This document shows positions 17,102-25,194 of a stretch of 63,974 nucleotides of DNA, in pieces. Position 1 is the stretch's first letter, and each line of letters starts with the position of its first letter. Source of the DNA: Hydrogenophaga sp. 2FB (GTDB lineage: Bacteria; Pseudomonadota; Gammaproteobacteria; Burkholderiales; Burkholderiaceae_C); contig NZ_SCML01000037.1 in assembly GCF_005503365.1 (NCBI RefSeq), forward strand, positions 1-63,974, given 5' to 3'. The notes under the pieces are model-generated. The model worked only from the letters and a program-made list of their open reading frames with translations. It was not told the DNA's origin and searched no databases. The position numbers were made by a program, and so were the translations under genes.

Positions 17102-18895
17102 ATGAATTTCAAGCGTGTGCTGGAGCTGTCGTCGGAAGTCTGGCTGTGTGCAGCGGATGGCAAGATATCGTTTGCAAACTGTGCCGCGCACGAGTTTCTG
17201 GCGCCCGCGATGCCCCAGGTCTCGCTCGTCGGCGTGGCGCTTTCCGATGTCGGTTGGGGTGGGATCGATCTGCACACCGACGCCCCCCAGCGCGTGATCA
17301 CCCGCTGCCACGACGGCAAGACGCTGGAAACCGAGTTGCGTCTGGCGCGGGACGGCGCATCGGGCGAGGTGGCGATCCGGGTGGTGGCGTTGGGGCAGTC
17401 GTCCGACGCCGGGCACCTGAGCCCGGCGCAGCGCCTGGACCGCCTGTTGAAGGCGCTCGACTTCTGTCCGGACGGCATGCTGCTGATCCGTCCTTCCAAC
17501 TGGACCGTTCTCGACGCCAACGACGTGGCCTGCCGCATGCTGCGGCTGCGGCGCGAGAAGCTGCTGGGCGCCCACCCGTACGGTCCCTATTGGGAGTACG
17601 CCAACCGGGAGGCGATGGAAAACGATTTCATCAAGCTGATGGGCCAGTATCCGCAGCCCATGATGGCCGAGGTGGAGGGATTCCACCGGGAGGGCTACCG
17701 CTGCCCCGTCGAGTTGACCAAACATGTGTTCCCGATGGGGGACGAATGGATCATCGCCGTCACGATGCGCGACCTGTCCGAACGCGTGATCGCGCGGCAG
17801 CAGCTCGATCTTATGCGCCTGGTCGTGAACGAGGCGGCCGACGGCGTCTACGTGATCGACCCGGAGAAGTTCGAGTACGTGGACGTCAACGAAGGCGCGG
17901 GCAAGCTCTACGGCATCAGCCGCGAGGCCCTGCTGGCGCGTGGCTTGCGGTGGGTCATGAACGAGGCGAATGCCAACGAAGAAGACCTGCGGGAGCGGTA
18001 CGCCGAACTGATCCGCACCCACCCGGCCTCGTTCACCACCGAGCGGCCGCTGCGGCGGGACGACGGGACCGTCATCGTCATCGAGTCGACCCGCCGCGCG
18101 GTGCGCCTGCACGACCGCTGGGTGATCGCCAGCGTGGCGCGCGACATCTCCGGGCGCAAGGCCGCCGAGGAAGAGATCAAGCGGCGCATGGCCGAGCTCG
18201 CGCGTTCCAACGAAGATCTTGAACAGTTCGCGTACGTCACGTCACACGACCTGACGGAGCCGCTGCGCATGATGGCCAGCTACGCCCAACTGCTGAAACG
18301 GCGCTACGGGTCGCAACTGGACGAGAGCGGACGCGAGTTCATCGAGTTCATCATCGGCGGCGCGCAACGCATGCGGCTGCTGATCGACGCGCTGCTGCAG
18401 TATTCCCGTGCGGGCCGCGCGATCACACAGATCCAGTCGGTGGCGCTCGATGATGCGCTGGACGACGCCCTGGCCAATCTGGCCAAAGCCCTCAGCGACA
18501 GCCAGGCGAAGGTCATCCGGGAGTCGCTGCCATCGGTGGCGGCCGACCCGGTCGGCATGATGCAGGTGTTTCAGAACCTGGTGGGGAACGCGCTCAAGTT
18601 CCGCGGCGACACATCGCCAGAGGTGCGCATCACCACCCAGGACCTGGGGTCGCACTGGCAGATTTCCGTGGCGGACAACGGCATCGGCATTGCACCCGAG
18701 TATTTCGACCGCGTCTTCGCCGCCTTCCAGCGCCTGCATCCGCGCAACCGCTACGAAGGTGCGGGCATCGGCCTGTCCATCTGCAAGAAGATCGTGGAGC
18801 GCCACGGCGGGCACATCTGGGTGGAGGCCCTCGCCTCTTCCGGCACGGCCTTCCACTTCACCCTGCCAAAACAGCCGGCAGCGGCCACACGCTAG
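17102..18895 (+). CDS. PAS-domain sensor histidine kinase
   Basis: A 597-residue cytoplasmic-looking kinase without a clear membrane segment. Three PAS-like modules lie at about 1-105, 110-230 and 235-360. HisKA follows at 372-440 with phospho-acceptor His382 in TSHDLTEPLRMMASYAQLLKR, the phytochrome-type H-box. The ATPase domain has the N-box (QNLVGNALKF, 491-500), DNGIGI (525-530) and a GAGIGLSICKKIV lid. No strong ribosome site marks the start; ATG 17048 and GTG 16958 are in-frame alternatives, but their codons are unlike the rest, so ATG 17102 is preferred. The ligand is unknown. The convergent response regulator at 18940-19663 is its probable partner. Confidence 0.88.
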   Translation: MNFKRVLELSSEVWLCAADGKISFANCAAHEFLAPAMPQVSLVGVALSDVGWGGIDLHTDAPQRVITRCHDGKTLETELRLARDGASGEVAIRVVALGQSSDAGHLSPAQRLDRLLKALDFCPDGMLLIRPSNWTVLDANDVACRMLRLRREKLLGAHPYGPYWEYANREAMENDFIKLMGQYPQPMMAEVEGFHREGYRCPVELTKHVFPMGDEWIIAVTMRDLSERVIARQQLDLMRLVVNEAADGVYVIDPEKFEYVDVNEGAGKLYGISREALLARGLRWVMNEANANEEDLRERYAELIRTHPASFTTERPLRRDDGTVIVIESTRRAVRLHDRWVIASVARDISGRKAAEEEIKRRMAELARSNEDLEQFAYVTSHDLTEPLRMMASYAQLLKRRYGSQLDESGREFIEFIIGGAQRMRLLIDALLQYSRAGRAITQIQSVALDDALDDALANLAKALSDSQAKVIRESLPSVAADPVGMMQVFQNLVGNALKFRGDTSPEVRITTQDLGSHWQISVADNGIGIAPEYFDRVFAAFQRLHPRNRYEGAGIGLSICKKIVERHGGHIWVEALASSGTAFHFTLPKQPAAATR

Positions 18896-18939
18896 GGCAC
18901 GCCGCGAAGCACACCATCTTTGGTGGTCATGGACACCGG

Positions 18940-19663
18940 TCAAGCGTCGCGGGGAGCGCCTTGCGCATCGGTGAGGAGCGACGCCCAGCCCATCTTCATC
19001 GCCGCGGCAATGGCTTCCGCACGGCTGCTCACATTGAGCGCGACCAGAATCGCCGCCACGTGGCCTTTGACGGTGCCCATGGCGAGGTTCATGTCGCGAC
19101 AGATCTGCTTGTTCGATTTGCCTTCGAGCAGTTGGCGCAACACATCGATCTGGCAGCCCGACGTCGCGTGGCGTCTGAGACGCCACCACGGCGCCCGAGG
19201 GCCTGGGCGTTGCAAGCGCGGGGCGCTCGTCTTCCGACATCGCCATCATGGCTTCCAGCGGGATGTAGATGCCACCGGCCAGAATGAACCGCACGGCGCT
19301 GATCAACGCGTCCTTGCCGGCGAGCTTGGGGATGAAGCCCAGCGCGCCACGGCGGACCGCGGCCTGCACCGTTTTCAGGTCGTAGGAGGCGGATATGACC
19401 ACCACTCGCGCGTCCGGACAACTCTGCTCGAACCCGTCCAGCACGCTCATGCCGGTATTCCCCGGCATGGTGAGATCGAGCAGGACGAGATCGATGTCGG
19501 TGTGGTTGCGATAGGCCTCGATGGCCTTGGCGAGGGTGTCGGCTTCGATCACGACAACGCGAGGATCGATCTCGCGCAATGCCAGTTTCAAGCCTTCACG
19601 CACCAGATGGTGATCGTCCGCGACGAGTAGTTTGAGTTTGGGGCTGCCTTGCGCGTCTTCCAC
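18940..19663 (-). pseudogene. LuxR/NarL-type response regulator with frameshift
   Basis: The receiver domain reads from GTG 19663: ADDHH acidic pair near residues 16-17, phospho-acceptor Asp63 in LVLLDLTMPG, Thr/Ser in VVISAS and Lys in GFIPKLAG. The same frame continues to GL at about 19154, then runs into unrelated sequence. The helix-turn-helix (QIDVLRQLLEGKSNKQICRDMNLAMGTVKGHVAAIL) is in the next frame from 19152 to 18940. The usual LTxRQ lead-in is missing at the join, which fits a deletion of about 8 bases rather than a single-base error. The regulator is therefore probably broken, or expressed as a receiver-only protein. It converges on the kinase gene. Confidence 0.75.
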
Positions 19664-19948
19664 TAATAGTGCTCCATAGGGGACCCGGATTCTCCGCCCC
19701 GCCAACTTCAGCTCCCTGAAACGCACGCTTGCATTTCTTCCAGGGGCCTGCGGGCCAACGCGGGCAGCCTCCAAAAGGATAGCACCCGATGCAATGTCGT
19801 GCGAGAGCGCTTATTGTTGCATGTTGAGCACAAGACAAATCCAAAAGTTCTCAAATTTCCGGTTCAGACTCTTGAGAAATGAAATGCCTCACGGCGTGTT
19901 GTCAGCGTCGTGACAGCGCCGGCGCCGCGCTGTTGGCGGTCGGCAGCG

Positions 19949-20644
19949 TCAGACCTCGAGCCACTCCTTGCGCGTGTAGGGGTCGGCACGAAGGCTTTCG
20001 GGCGTGCCCTGGAACACGATGCTGCCATGTCCCATCACCAGCGCGCGGTCCGAGATGGCCATGGCGATGGTCAGCTTCTGCTCGATCAGCAGCACCGACA
20101 CACCGCGTTGCTTGAGCGTCTTCAGGTACTCGCCCACCAGCTCCACGATCTTGGGCGCCAGGCCTTCGGTGGGCTCGTCGATGATGATCAGGTCCGGGTC
20201 GCCCATGAGCGTGCGGCACAGCGTGAGCATCTGCTGCTCGCCACCCGAGAGCACGCCGGCTTCAGTGTGCTGGCGTTCCCTGAGGCGCGGGAACATGGTG
20301 TACATGTCCTCGAAGCCCCAGCGCGAACCTTTGCCCTTGCCCTTCTGGCCCAGCATCAGGTTCTGCTGCACGGTGAGCGTGGGGAAGATGTCGCGGTTCT
20401 CGGGCACATAGCCCAGGCCCAGGTGCGCCACCTCGTAGGCTTTCTTGCCCTGGATCTCCTGGCCTTTCCAGTGGATGCTGCCGCTGCAGTCCACCAGGCC
20501 CATGATGGCCTTGGCGGTGGTGGAGCGGCCCGAGCCGTTGCGCCCGAGCAGTGCCACGATTTCACCGGCCTGTACCTCGAAGCCCACGCCATGCAGGACG
20601 TGGCTCTTGCCGTAGTAGGCGTGAAGGTTGTCGATTTTCAACAT
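19949..20644 (-). CDS. livF: branched-chain amino acid-type ABC transporter ATP-binding protein
   Basis: A 231-residue ATPase subunit of a Liv/HAAT-type importer. The signature LSGGEQQ, Walker B DLIIIDEPTEGLAP, and a switch His are normal. The Walker A reads GRNGSGRST, with Arg40 in place of the invariant Lys; the DNA (CGC) is unambiguous. I recall this variant from other Burkholderiales LivF-like proteins, so it may be a lineage trait rather than damage. The ATG overlaps the livG stop (TGATG). It is the last gene of the transporter operon. Confidence 0.92.
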   Translation of the reverse strand: MLKIDNLHAYYGKSHVLHGVGFEVQAGEIVALLGRNGSGRSTTAKAIMGLVDCSGSIHWKGQEIQGKKAYEVAHLGLGYVPENRDIFPTLTVQQNLMLGQKGKGKGSRWGFEDMYTMFPRLRERQHTEAGVLSGGEQQMLTLCRTLMGDPDLIIIDEPTEGLAPKIVELVGEYLKTLKQRGVSVLLIEQKLTIAMAISDRALVMGHGSIVFQGTPESLRADPYTRKEWLEV

Positions 20645-21414
20645 CAGTGTCCTGCCCCCTGTGTGTCGGCCACATGCGAGCCCAAGTACGCTTCCTGCAC
20701 GCGCTGGTTGGCGCGCACGGCGTCGGGCGTGTCGAAGGCGAGCACCTCGCCGTACACCACCACGGCGATGCGGTCGGCCAGGCCGAACACCACGCCCATG
20801 TCGTGCTCCACCGTGAGCAGGGTCTTGCCCACGGTCACTTCCTTGATGAGGCTGATGAAGCGCGTGGTCTCGCTCTTGCTCATGCCGGCCGTGGGTTCGT
20901 CCAGCAGGATCACGTTGGCGCCACCGGCGATGGTGATGCCGATCTCCAGCGCGCGCTGCTCGGCATAGGTGAGGTTCATCGCCAGCACGTCGCGCTTGCG
21001 GTCGAGGTGGATCATCTCCATCAACTGCTCGGCGCGCTCGTTGGCGTCGTCCAGATTGGCAAGAAACTTCAGGAAGGTGTACTTGTAGCCCAGGCTCCAG
21101 AGCACGCCGCAGCGCAGGTTCTCGAACACGCTGAGCTTGGGGAAGATGTTGGTGATCTGGAAACTGCGCGAGAGGCCAGCGCGGTTGATCTCGAACGGCT
21201 TCTTGCCGTCGATGCGCTGGCCGTTGAGCAGCACCTCACCGCTGCTGGGGGCGAAGCGCCCGCTGATGAGGTTGAACAGCGTGGACTTGCCCGCGCCGTT
21301 GGGGCCGATGATGCCCACGCGCTCGCCGGTCTTCACGGCCAGGTTCACGCCACGGATGATTTCGGTCTTGCCGAAGCTCTTGCGCAGGTCTTTGAGTTCA
21401 AGGGCATGGCTCAC
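20644..21414 (-). CDS. livG: branched-chain amino acid-type ABC transporter ATP-binding protein
   Basis: A 256-residue ATPase. The Walker A GPNGAGKST (residues 37-45) is intact, Walker B is VILLDEPTAG (about 168-177) and the switch His204 lies in TVEHDM. The ABC signature reads LTYAEQR (148-154) instead of LSxGQ/E, with Ala in place of the usual Gly. It starts at GTG 21414, which overlaps the livM stop as GTGA. Together with LivF it would form the heterodimeric motor of the importer; LivG carries the normal Walker A and LivF the normal signature. Confidence 0.93.
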   Translation of the reverse strand: MSHALELKDLRKSFGKTEIIRGVNLAVKTGERVGIIGPNGAGKSTLFNLISGRFAPSSGEVLLNGQRIDGKKPFEINRAGLSRSFQITNIFPKLSVFENLRCGVLWSLGYKYTFLKFLANLDDANERAEQLMEMIHLDRKRDVLAMNLTYAEQRALEIGITIAGGANVILLDEPTAGMSKSETTRFISLIKEVTVGKTLLTVEHDMGVVFGLADRIAVVVYGEVLAFDTPDAVRANQRVQEAYLGSHVADTQGAGH

Positions 21415-22721
21415 AGGCTCTCCCTCCGTTTGATTTCTTTTTCGATGTATTCCTGGATCTCGCCCCACTCGCGCAGGAACATGCGGCGCGTGAGCTCGAA
21501 CAGGCCGAAGCCCGTCACCGCCACCAGCGCGGCACCGAACCAGCTGCTGGCGCTGTGCGCGTCCAGCGGAATGCCAAGGAAACGCAGTTCCGAACCCAGT
21601 GTGGTGTTGAGCTGCAGGTGGTAGACCATTTCGATCATGCCGCCCAGGCCCAGAAGCATCACGAGCGCCGTGCCCGCGAGCGCGATGTAGCTCACCCACA
21701 GCTCGCGCAGACGGCCGAAGGCGGCCACGCGCAGGTTCATCATGATCAGGCTGGCGATGCCGCCCGGCGCATACATCACCATGAACAGGAAGATCAGGCC
21801 CAGGTAGAGCAGCCAGGCCTTGGTGAACTCCGAGAGCAGCACGAAGGCCAGCACCATCAGGATGCCGCCAATGATCGGCCCGAAGAAGAAGGTGGCGCCG
21901 CCCAGGAAGGTGAACAACAGGTAGGCACCCGAACGCGCCGCGCCCACCACCTCGGCGGTGACGATCTCGAAGTTGAGCGCGCCCAGACCGCCGGAGATGC
22001 CGGCGAAGAAGCCCGCGATGATGAACGCGATGTAGCGCACCTTCTGCGTGTCGTAGCCGACGAACTCGACGCGCTCGGGGTTGTCGCGCACGGCGTTGAG
22101 CATGCGGCCCAGCGGCGTGCGCGTGAAGGCGAACATGAGCGCCACCGAGATGAAGGTGTAGACCGCGATCAGGTAGTACACCTGCACCTGCGGACCGTAG
22201 GTGATGCCCATGAAGGGCTTGCCCACCATGCGGTCGCCCGAGACACCGCCCTCGCCGCCGAAGAACTCGGGGATCATGAGCGAGAGCGCGAACACCAGCT
22301 CACCCAGGCCGAGCGTGATCATGGCGAAGGTGGTGCCCGACTTGCGCGTGGTCACGTAGCCGAACAACACGGCAAAGAACACGCCCGCCACACCGCCCGC
22401 GATGGGCACCAGCGACACCGGGATGGGCAGCGACCCGGCGCTCACGCTGTTGAGCGCGTGGATGGCCAGGAACGAGCCCAGGCCGGTGTAGACCGCGTGC
22501 CCGAAGCTGAGCATGCCGCCCTGCCCCAGCAGGATGTTGTAGGACAGGCAGGCGATGATGGCGATGCCCATTTGCGAGAGCACGGTCATGCCCAGCCCGC
22601 TGGTGAAGATCTTCGGCGCCACGATGAGCAGCAGCGCGAAGAGTCCCCAGGTGAGCCAGCGGCCGACATTCAGCGGCTTGAATTCGTAGTGTTGGGTCTG
22701 TTGAGTCTGTTGGGTCGTCAT
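21411..22721 (-). CDS. livM: branched-chain amino acid-type ABC transporter permease
   Basis: A 436-residue inner-membrane permease with about ten hydrophobic segments. The Liv permease core is clear: LSYNILLGQGGMLSFGHAVYTGLG near residues 58-81 and the cytoplasmic coupling region RTPLGRMLNAVRDNPERVEFVGYD. After residue about 335 there is a C-terminal part with additional hydrophobic segments and a charged end (EYIEKEIKRRESL). ATG 22721 follows a GGGAGGG site and lies 3 bp behind livH. Confidence 0.93.
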   Translation of the reverse strand: MTTQQTQQTQHYEFKPLNVGRWLTWGLFALLLIVAPKIFTSGLGMTVLSQMGIAIIACLSYNILLGQGGMLSFGHAVYTGLGSFLAIHALNSVSAGSLPIPVSLVPIAGGVAGVFFAVLFGYVTTRKSGTTFAMITLGLGELVFALSLMIPEFFGGEGGVSGDRMVGKPFMGITYGPQVQVYYLIAVYTFISVALMFAFTRTPLGRMLNAVRDNPERVEFVGYDTQKVRYIAFIIAGFFAGISGGLGALNFEIVTAEVVGAARSGAYLLFTFLGGATFFFGPIIGGILMVLAFVLLSEFTKAWLLYLGLIFLFMVMYAPGGIASLIMMNLRVAAFGRLRELWVSYIALAGTALVMLLGLGGMIEMVYHLQLNTTLGSELRFLGIPLDAHSASSWFGAALVAVTGFGLFELTRRMFLREWGEIQEYIEKEIKRRESL

Positions 22722-22724
22722 GGC

Positions 22725-23759
22725 TCAGCCCTCCCGTTTGCCGAGCAGGCCACGCGGCCGGAAGATCAGGATCAACACCAGGAACAGGTACGGCAGGATC
22801 GGCGCGATCTGCGACAGCGTGAGCTTGACGTACGAGTTGTTGCGCACCGCATCGGACAGCGGCAGGCCGATCTGTTGCGCCAGCGTGAGCAGCGAGTACT
22901 CGAAGGCCACGGCAAAGGTCTGGATCACGCCGATGAGGATGGAGGCGACGAAGGCGCCCGAGAGCGAGCCCATGCCGCCGACCACCACCACCACGAAAAT
23001 CACCGAGCCCACCGTGGCGGCCATGGCCGGCTCGGTGAGGAAGGTGCTGCCACCGATGACGCCGGCCAGGCCTGCGAGGGCCGAGCCCGCGCCGAACACC
23101 AGCATGAACACGCGCGGCACGTTGTGGCCGAGCGATTCGACCGCGTCGGGGTGCGTGAGCGCGGCCTGGATCACCAGGCCGATGCGGGTGCGCGTGAGCA
23201 GCAGCCACACGGAAGCGAGCATCACCACCGCCACCAGCATCATGAAACCGCGTGTGGCGGGGAATGGCGAGCAGACCACGCGCACCGCCGCGTCGGCGGC
23301 GCTGCAGAGTTCGGGCGCCGCGTTGCCCCAGACCATGCGCAGGCCGTCGACGGAATGGTTGATGAGCGTGAACACGGGGCCCTGCAGTTGCTCGGGCGGA
23401 CGGAACTCCACCGCGATGCGACCCCAGACGAGTTGCACCAGTTCAACGATGACGTAGGACAGGCCGAAGGTGACGAGCAGTTCGGGCACGTGGCCGTACT
23501 TGTGCACCTTGCGCAGGCACTGGCGTTCGAACGCCGCGCCGAGCAGGCCCACCACGATGGGCGCGATCAGCAGCGCCGGCCAGAAGCCCACGAACTGCGC
23601 CACGGTGTAGCCCACGTACGCGCCCAGCATGTAGAAGCTGGCGTGCGCGAAGTTCAGCACGCCCATCATGCTGAAGATCAGCGTGAGCCCCGAACTCAGC
23701 ATGAACAGCAGGAGCCCGTAGCTCAGGCCGTTCAGCATCGAGATGATGAAAAACTCCAT
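22725..23759 (-). CDS. livH: branched-chain amino acid-type ABC transporter permease
   Basis: A 344-residue inner-membrane permease with about eight hydrophobic segments. The family motif GLTLIFSMMGVLNFAHASFYMLGAY is at residues 24-48, and VVVVVGGMGSLSGAFVASILIG near the C-terminus is typical LivH. A periplasmic loop of about 50 residues (VEFRPPEQLQGPVFTL... with two Cys) makes it longer than E. coli LivH (308). The gene begins after a hairpin that follows livK, so its level may be lower than that of the binding protein. Confidence 0.93.
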   Translation of the reverse strand: MEFFIISMLNGLSYGLLLFMLSSGLTLIFSMMGVLNFAHASFYMLGAYVGYTVAQFVGFWPALLIAPIVVGLLGAAFERQCLRKVHKYGHVPELLVTFGLSYVIVELVQLVWGRIAVEFRPPEQLQGPVFTLINHSVDGLRMVWGNAAPELCSAADAAVRVVCSPFPATRGFMMLVAVVMLASVWLLLTRTRIGLVIQAALTHPDAVESLGHNVPRVFMLVFGAGSALAGLAGVIGGSTFLTEPAMAATVGSVIFVVVVVGGMGSLSGAFVASILIGVIQTFAVAFEYSLLTLAQQIGLPLSDAVRNNSYVKLTLSQIAPILPYLFLVLILIFRPRGLLGKREG

Positions 23760-23791
23760 TCCCTCAGACCTTCCTCATCGTTGAAAGTAAA

Positions 23792-23822
23792 AGAGCCCGA
23801 TACGGCGACCCGCTCGGGCTCT
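23792..23822 (-). terminator. hairpin between livK and livH (partial terminator)
   Basis: Arms AGAGCCCGA and TCGGGCTCT form a perfect 9-bp stem with a 13-nt loop. On the minus strand the stem is followed by TTTTACTTTC. It lies 18 bp after the livK stop. Such hairpins after a binding-protein gene commonly give read-through attenuation, leaving more LivK than permease. Confidence 0.75.
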
Positions 23823-23840
23823 GTTTCAGGCGCTGGCGAC

Positions 23841-25079
23841 TCAGGACGCGGGGCGCTTCATTTCACAGCTGGTGGGCGTGCTGGACACATAGTTCGGGTA
23901 CTCCGCCACCGGGGCCAGCGTCATGCCGGTTTTCTCCGGGTTGTACGGGTACTTCGCATCGGCCTTCTGCCACACCGACATGTACAGCGGCTGCTGCAGC
24001 TGGTGGTCGTTCTTGCGCATGGTCACTTCGCCGTTGAAGCTCTTGACCGTGAGGCCTTCCATGGCGGCCGCCACCTTCACCGGGTCGGTGGACTTGGCCT
24101 TGGCCATGGCCGCGCCGAGCATTTCGAAGATGCGGATGGTGGAGCCGGTGTAGAAGTCGTCGTTGTACTTGGCGTTGAACTCCTTCATCCACTTGTCCAT
24201 CTGCCCACCCATGTTGTAGTGGTTGTAGGCGATCTGGTAGACGCGGCCCGCGCCGTTGGTGCCCAGCGCCGTGGGCGTGCCGGTGACGCCGGCGTAGTAG
24301 GTGAAGAACTTGCCGGTGTAGCCGTTTTCGTTCGCGGCCTTGATCAGCAGCGAGAGGTCTGAACCCCAGTTGCCGGTGATCACGGTGTCGGCGCCCGAGG
24401 CCTTGATCTTGGCGATGTAGGGCGCGAAGTCGCGCGTTTGGGCCAGCGGGTGCAGGTCTTCGCCGACCACCTGGATGTCCGGCCGCTTGCGCGCCAGGGC
24501 TTCCTTGCCGAACTTCACGACCTGGTGGCCGTGCGAGTAGTTCTGGTTCAGGAAGTAGACCTTCTTGATGTCGGGCTGCTTGGCCATGAAGCTGGCCATG
24601 GCTTCCATCTTCATCGAGGTGTCGGCGTCGAAGCGGAAGTGCCAGTAGCTGCACTTGCTGTTGGTCAGGTCCGGGTCCACGGCGGAGTCGTTGAGGTACA
24701 GCACTTCCTTGCCGGGGTTGCGCGCGTTGTGCTTCTCGACCGCGTCGGCCAGGGCCAGCGCTACCGACGAGCCGTTGCCCTGGATGATGTAGCGCGCGCC
24801 CTGGTCGATCGCGGCCTTGAGCGCGTTCAGACTTTCGGCGGGGCTGAGCTTGTTGTCGATCGGGGTGACTTCGAACTTCACGCCGGCCGGGTTGCCCTTG
24901 CCGCTGAACTTCTCGGCGAAGAACTGGTAGCCCTTGATCTGGCTCACGCCCACGGGGCCAAGCAGGCCGGTCAGGGGGTCGATCCGGATCATCTTGACGG
25001 TTTCACCCGCCTGGGCGAACGCTGCGCCGGTGGCTGCCAGCAGGGCGGCTGCGGCGACGAACTTCATGGTCAGTTTCAT
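23841..25079 (-). CDS. livK: ABC transporter periplasmic substrate-binding protein, LivK type
   Basis: A 412-residue type-I periplasmic binding protein. The signal peptide is MKLTMKFVAAAALLAATGAA, with cleavage likely after AFA-Q (residue about 22). The mature part begins ETVKMIRIDPLTGLLGPVG, the Leu/Ile/Val-binding-protein fold. Ligands of this family range from branched amino acids to aromatic acids, amides and urea. The neighbouring acyl-CoA ligase and esterase suggest a carboxylic acid rather than an amino acid, which is inference. ATG 25079 has an AGGAGA site. Confidence 0.92.
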   Translation of the reverse strand: MKLTMKFVAAAALLAATGAAFAQAGETVKMIRIDPLTGLLGPVGVSQIKGYQFFAEKFSGKGNPAGVKFEVTPIDNKLSPAESLNALKAAIDQGARYIIQGNGSSVALALADAVEKHNARNPGKEVLYLNDSAVDPDLTNSKCSYWHFRFDADTSMKMEAMASFMAKQPDIKKVYFLNQNYSHGHQVVKFGKEALARKRPDIQVVGEDLHPLAQTRDFAPYIAKIKASGADTVITGNWGSDLSLLIKAANENGYTGKFFTYYAGVTGTPTALGTNGAGRVYQIAYNHYNMGGQMDKWMKEFNAKYNDDFYTGSTIRIFEMLGAAMAKAKSTDPVKVAAAMEGLTVKSFNGEVTMRKNDHQLQQPLYMSVWQKADAKYPYNPEKTGMTLAPVAEYPNYVSSTPTSCEMKRPAS

Positions 25080-25194
25080 GTCTTGTCTCCTGGTTGACGA
25101 ATCGAATGTGCGCAGCGTACGTGCATCGGGTGCGGCGCAGCGTAGGGGATTGCCCGGGAAGCTATCGCGCAGGCGACAAATTCCCGCGCAAAGC

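Noticed and set aside
18896..18939. Small CACCA/TGGTG hairpin between kinase and response regulator
   Set aside because: Only 5 bp of stem and no T tract, too weak to call a terminator.
19664..19948. Possible terminator after livF (TTCTCAA/TTGAGAA at 19848-19878 and CAGCGC/GCGCTG at 19914-19932)
   Set aside because: Stems of 6-7 bp without a proper T run; recorded only as weak signals in a 285-bp gap with no gene.
21555..24362. Open frame of 935 codons antisense to the liv genes
   Set aside because: Composition is His/Glu/Ala/Arg-rich without any fold pattern, as expected from the third-position GC bias opposite real genes.
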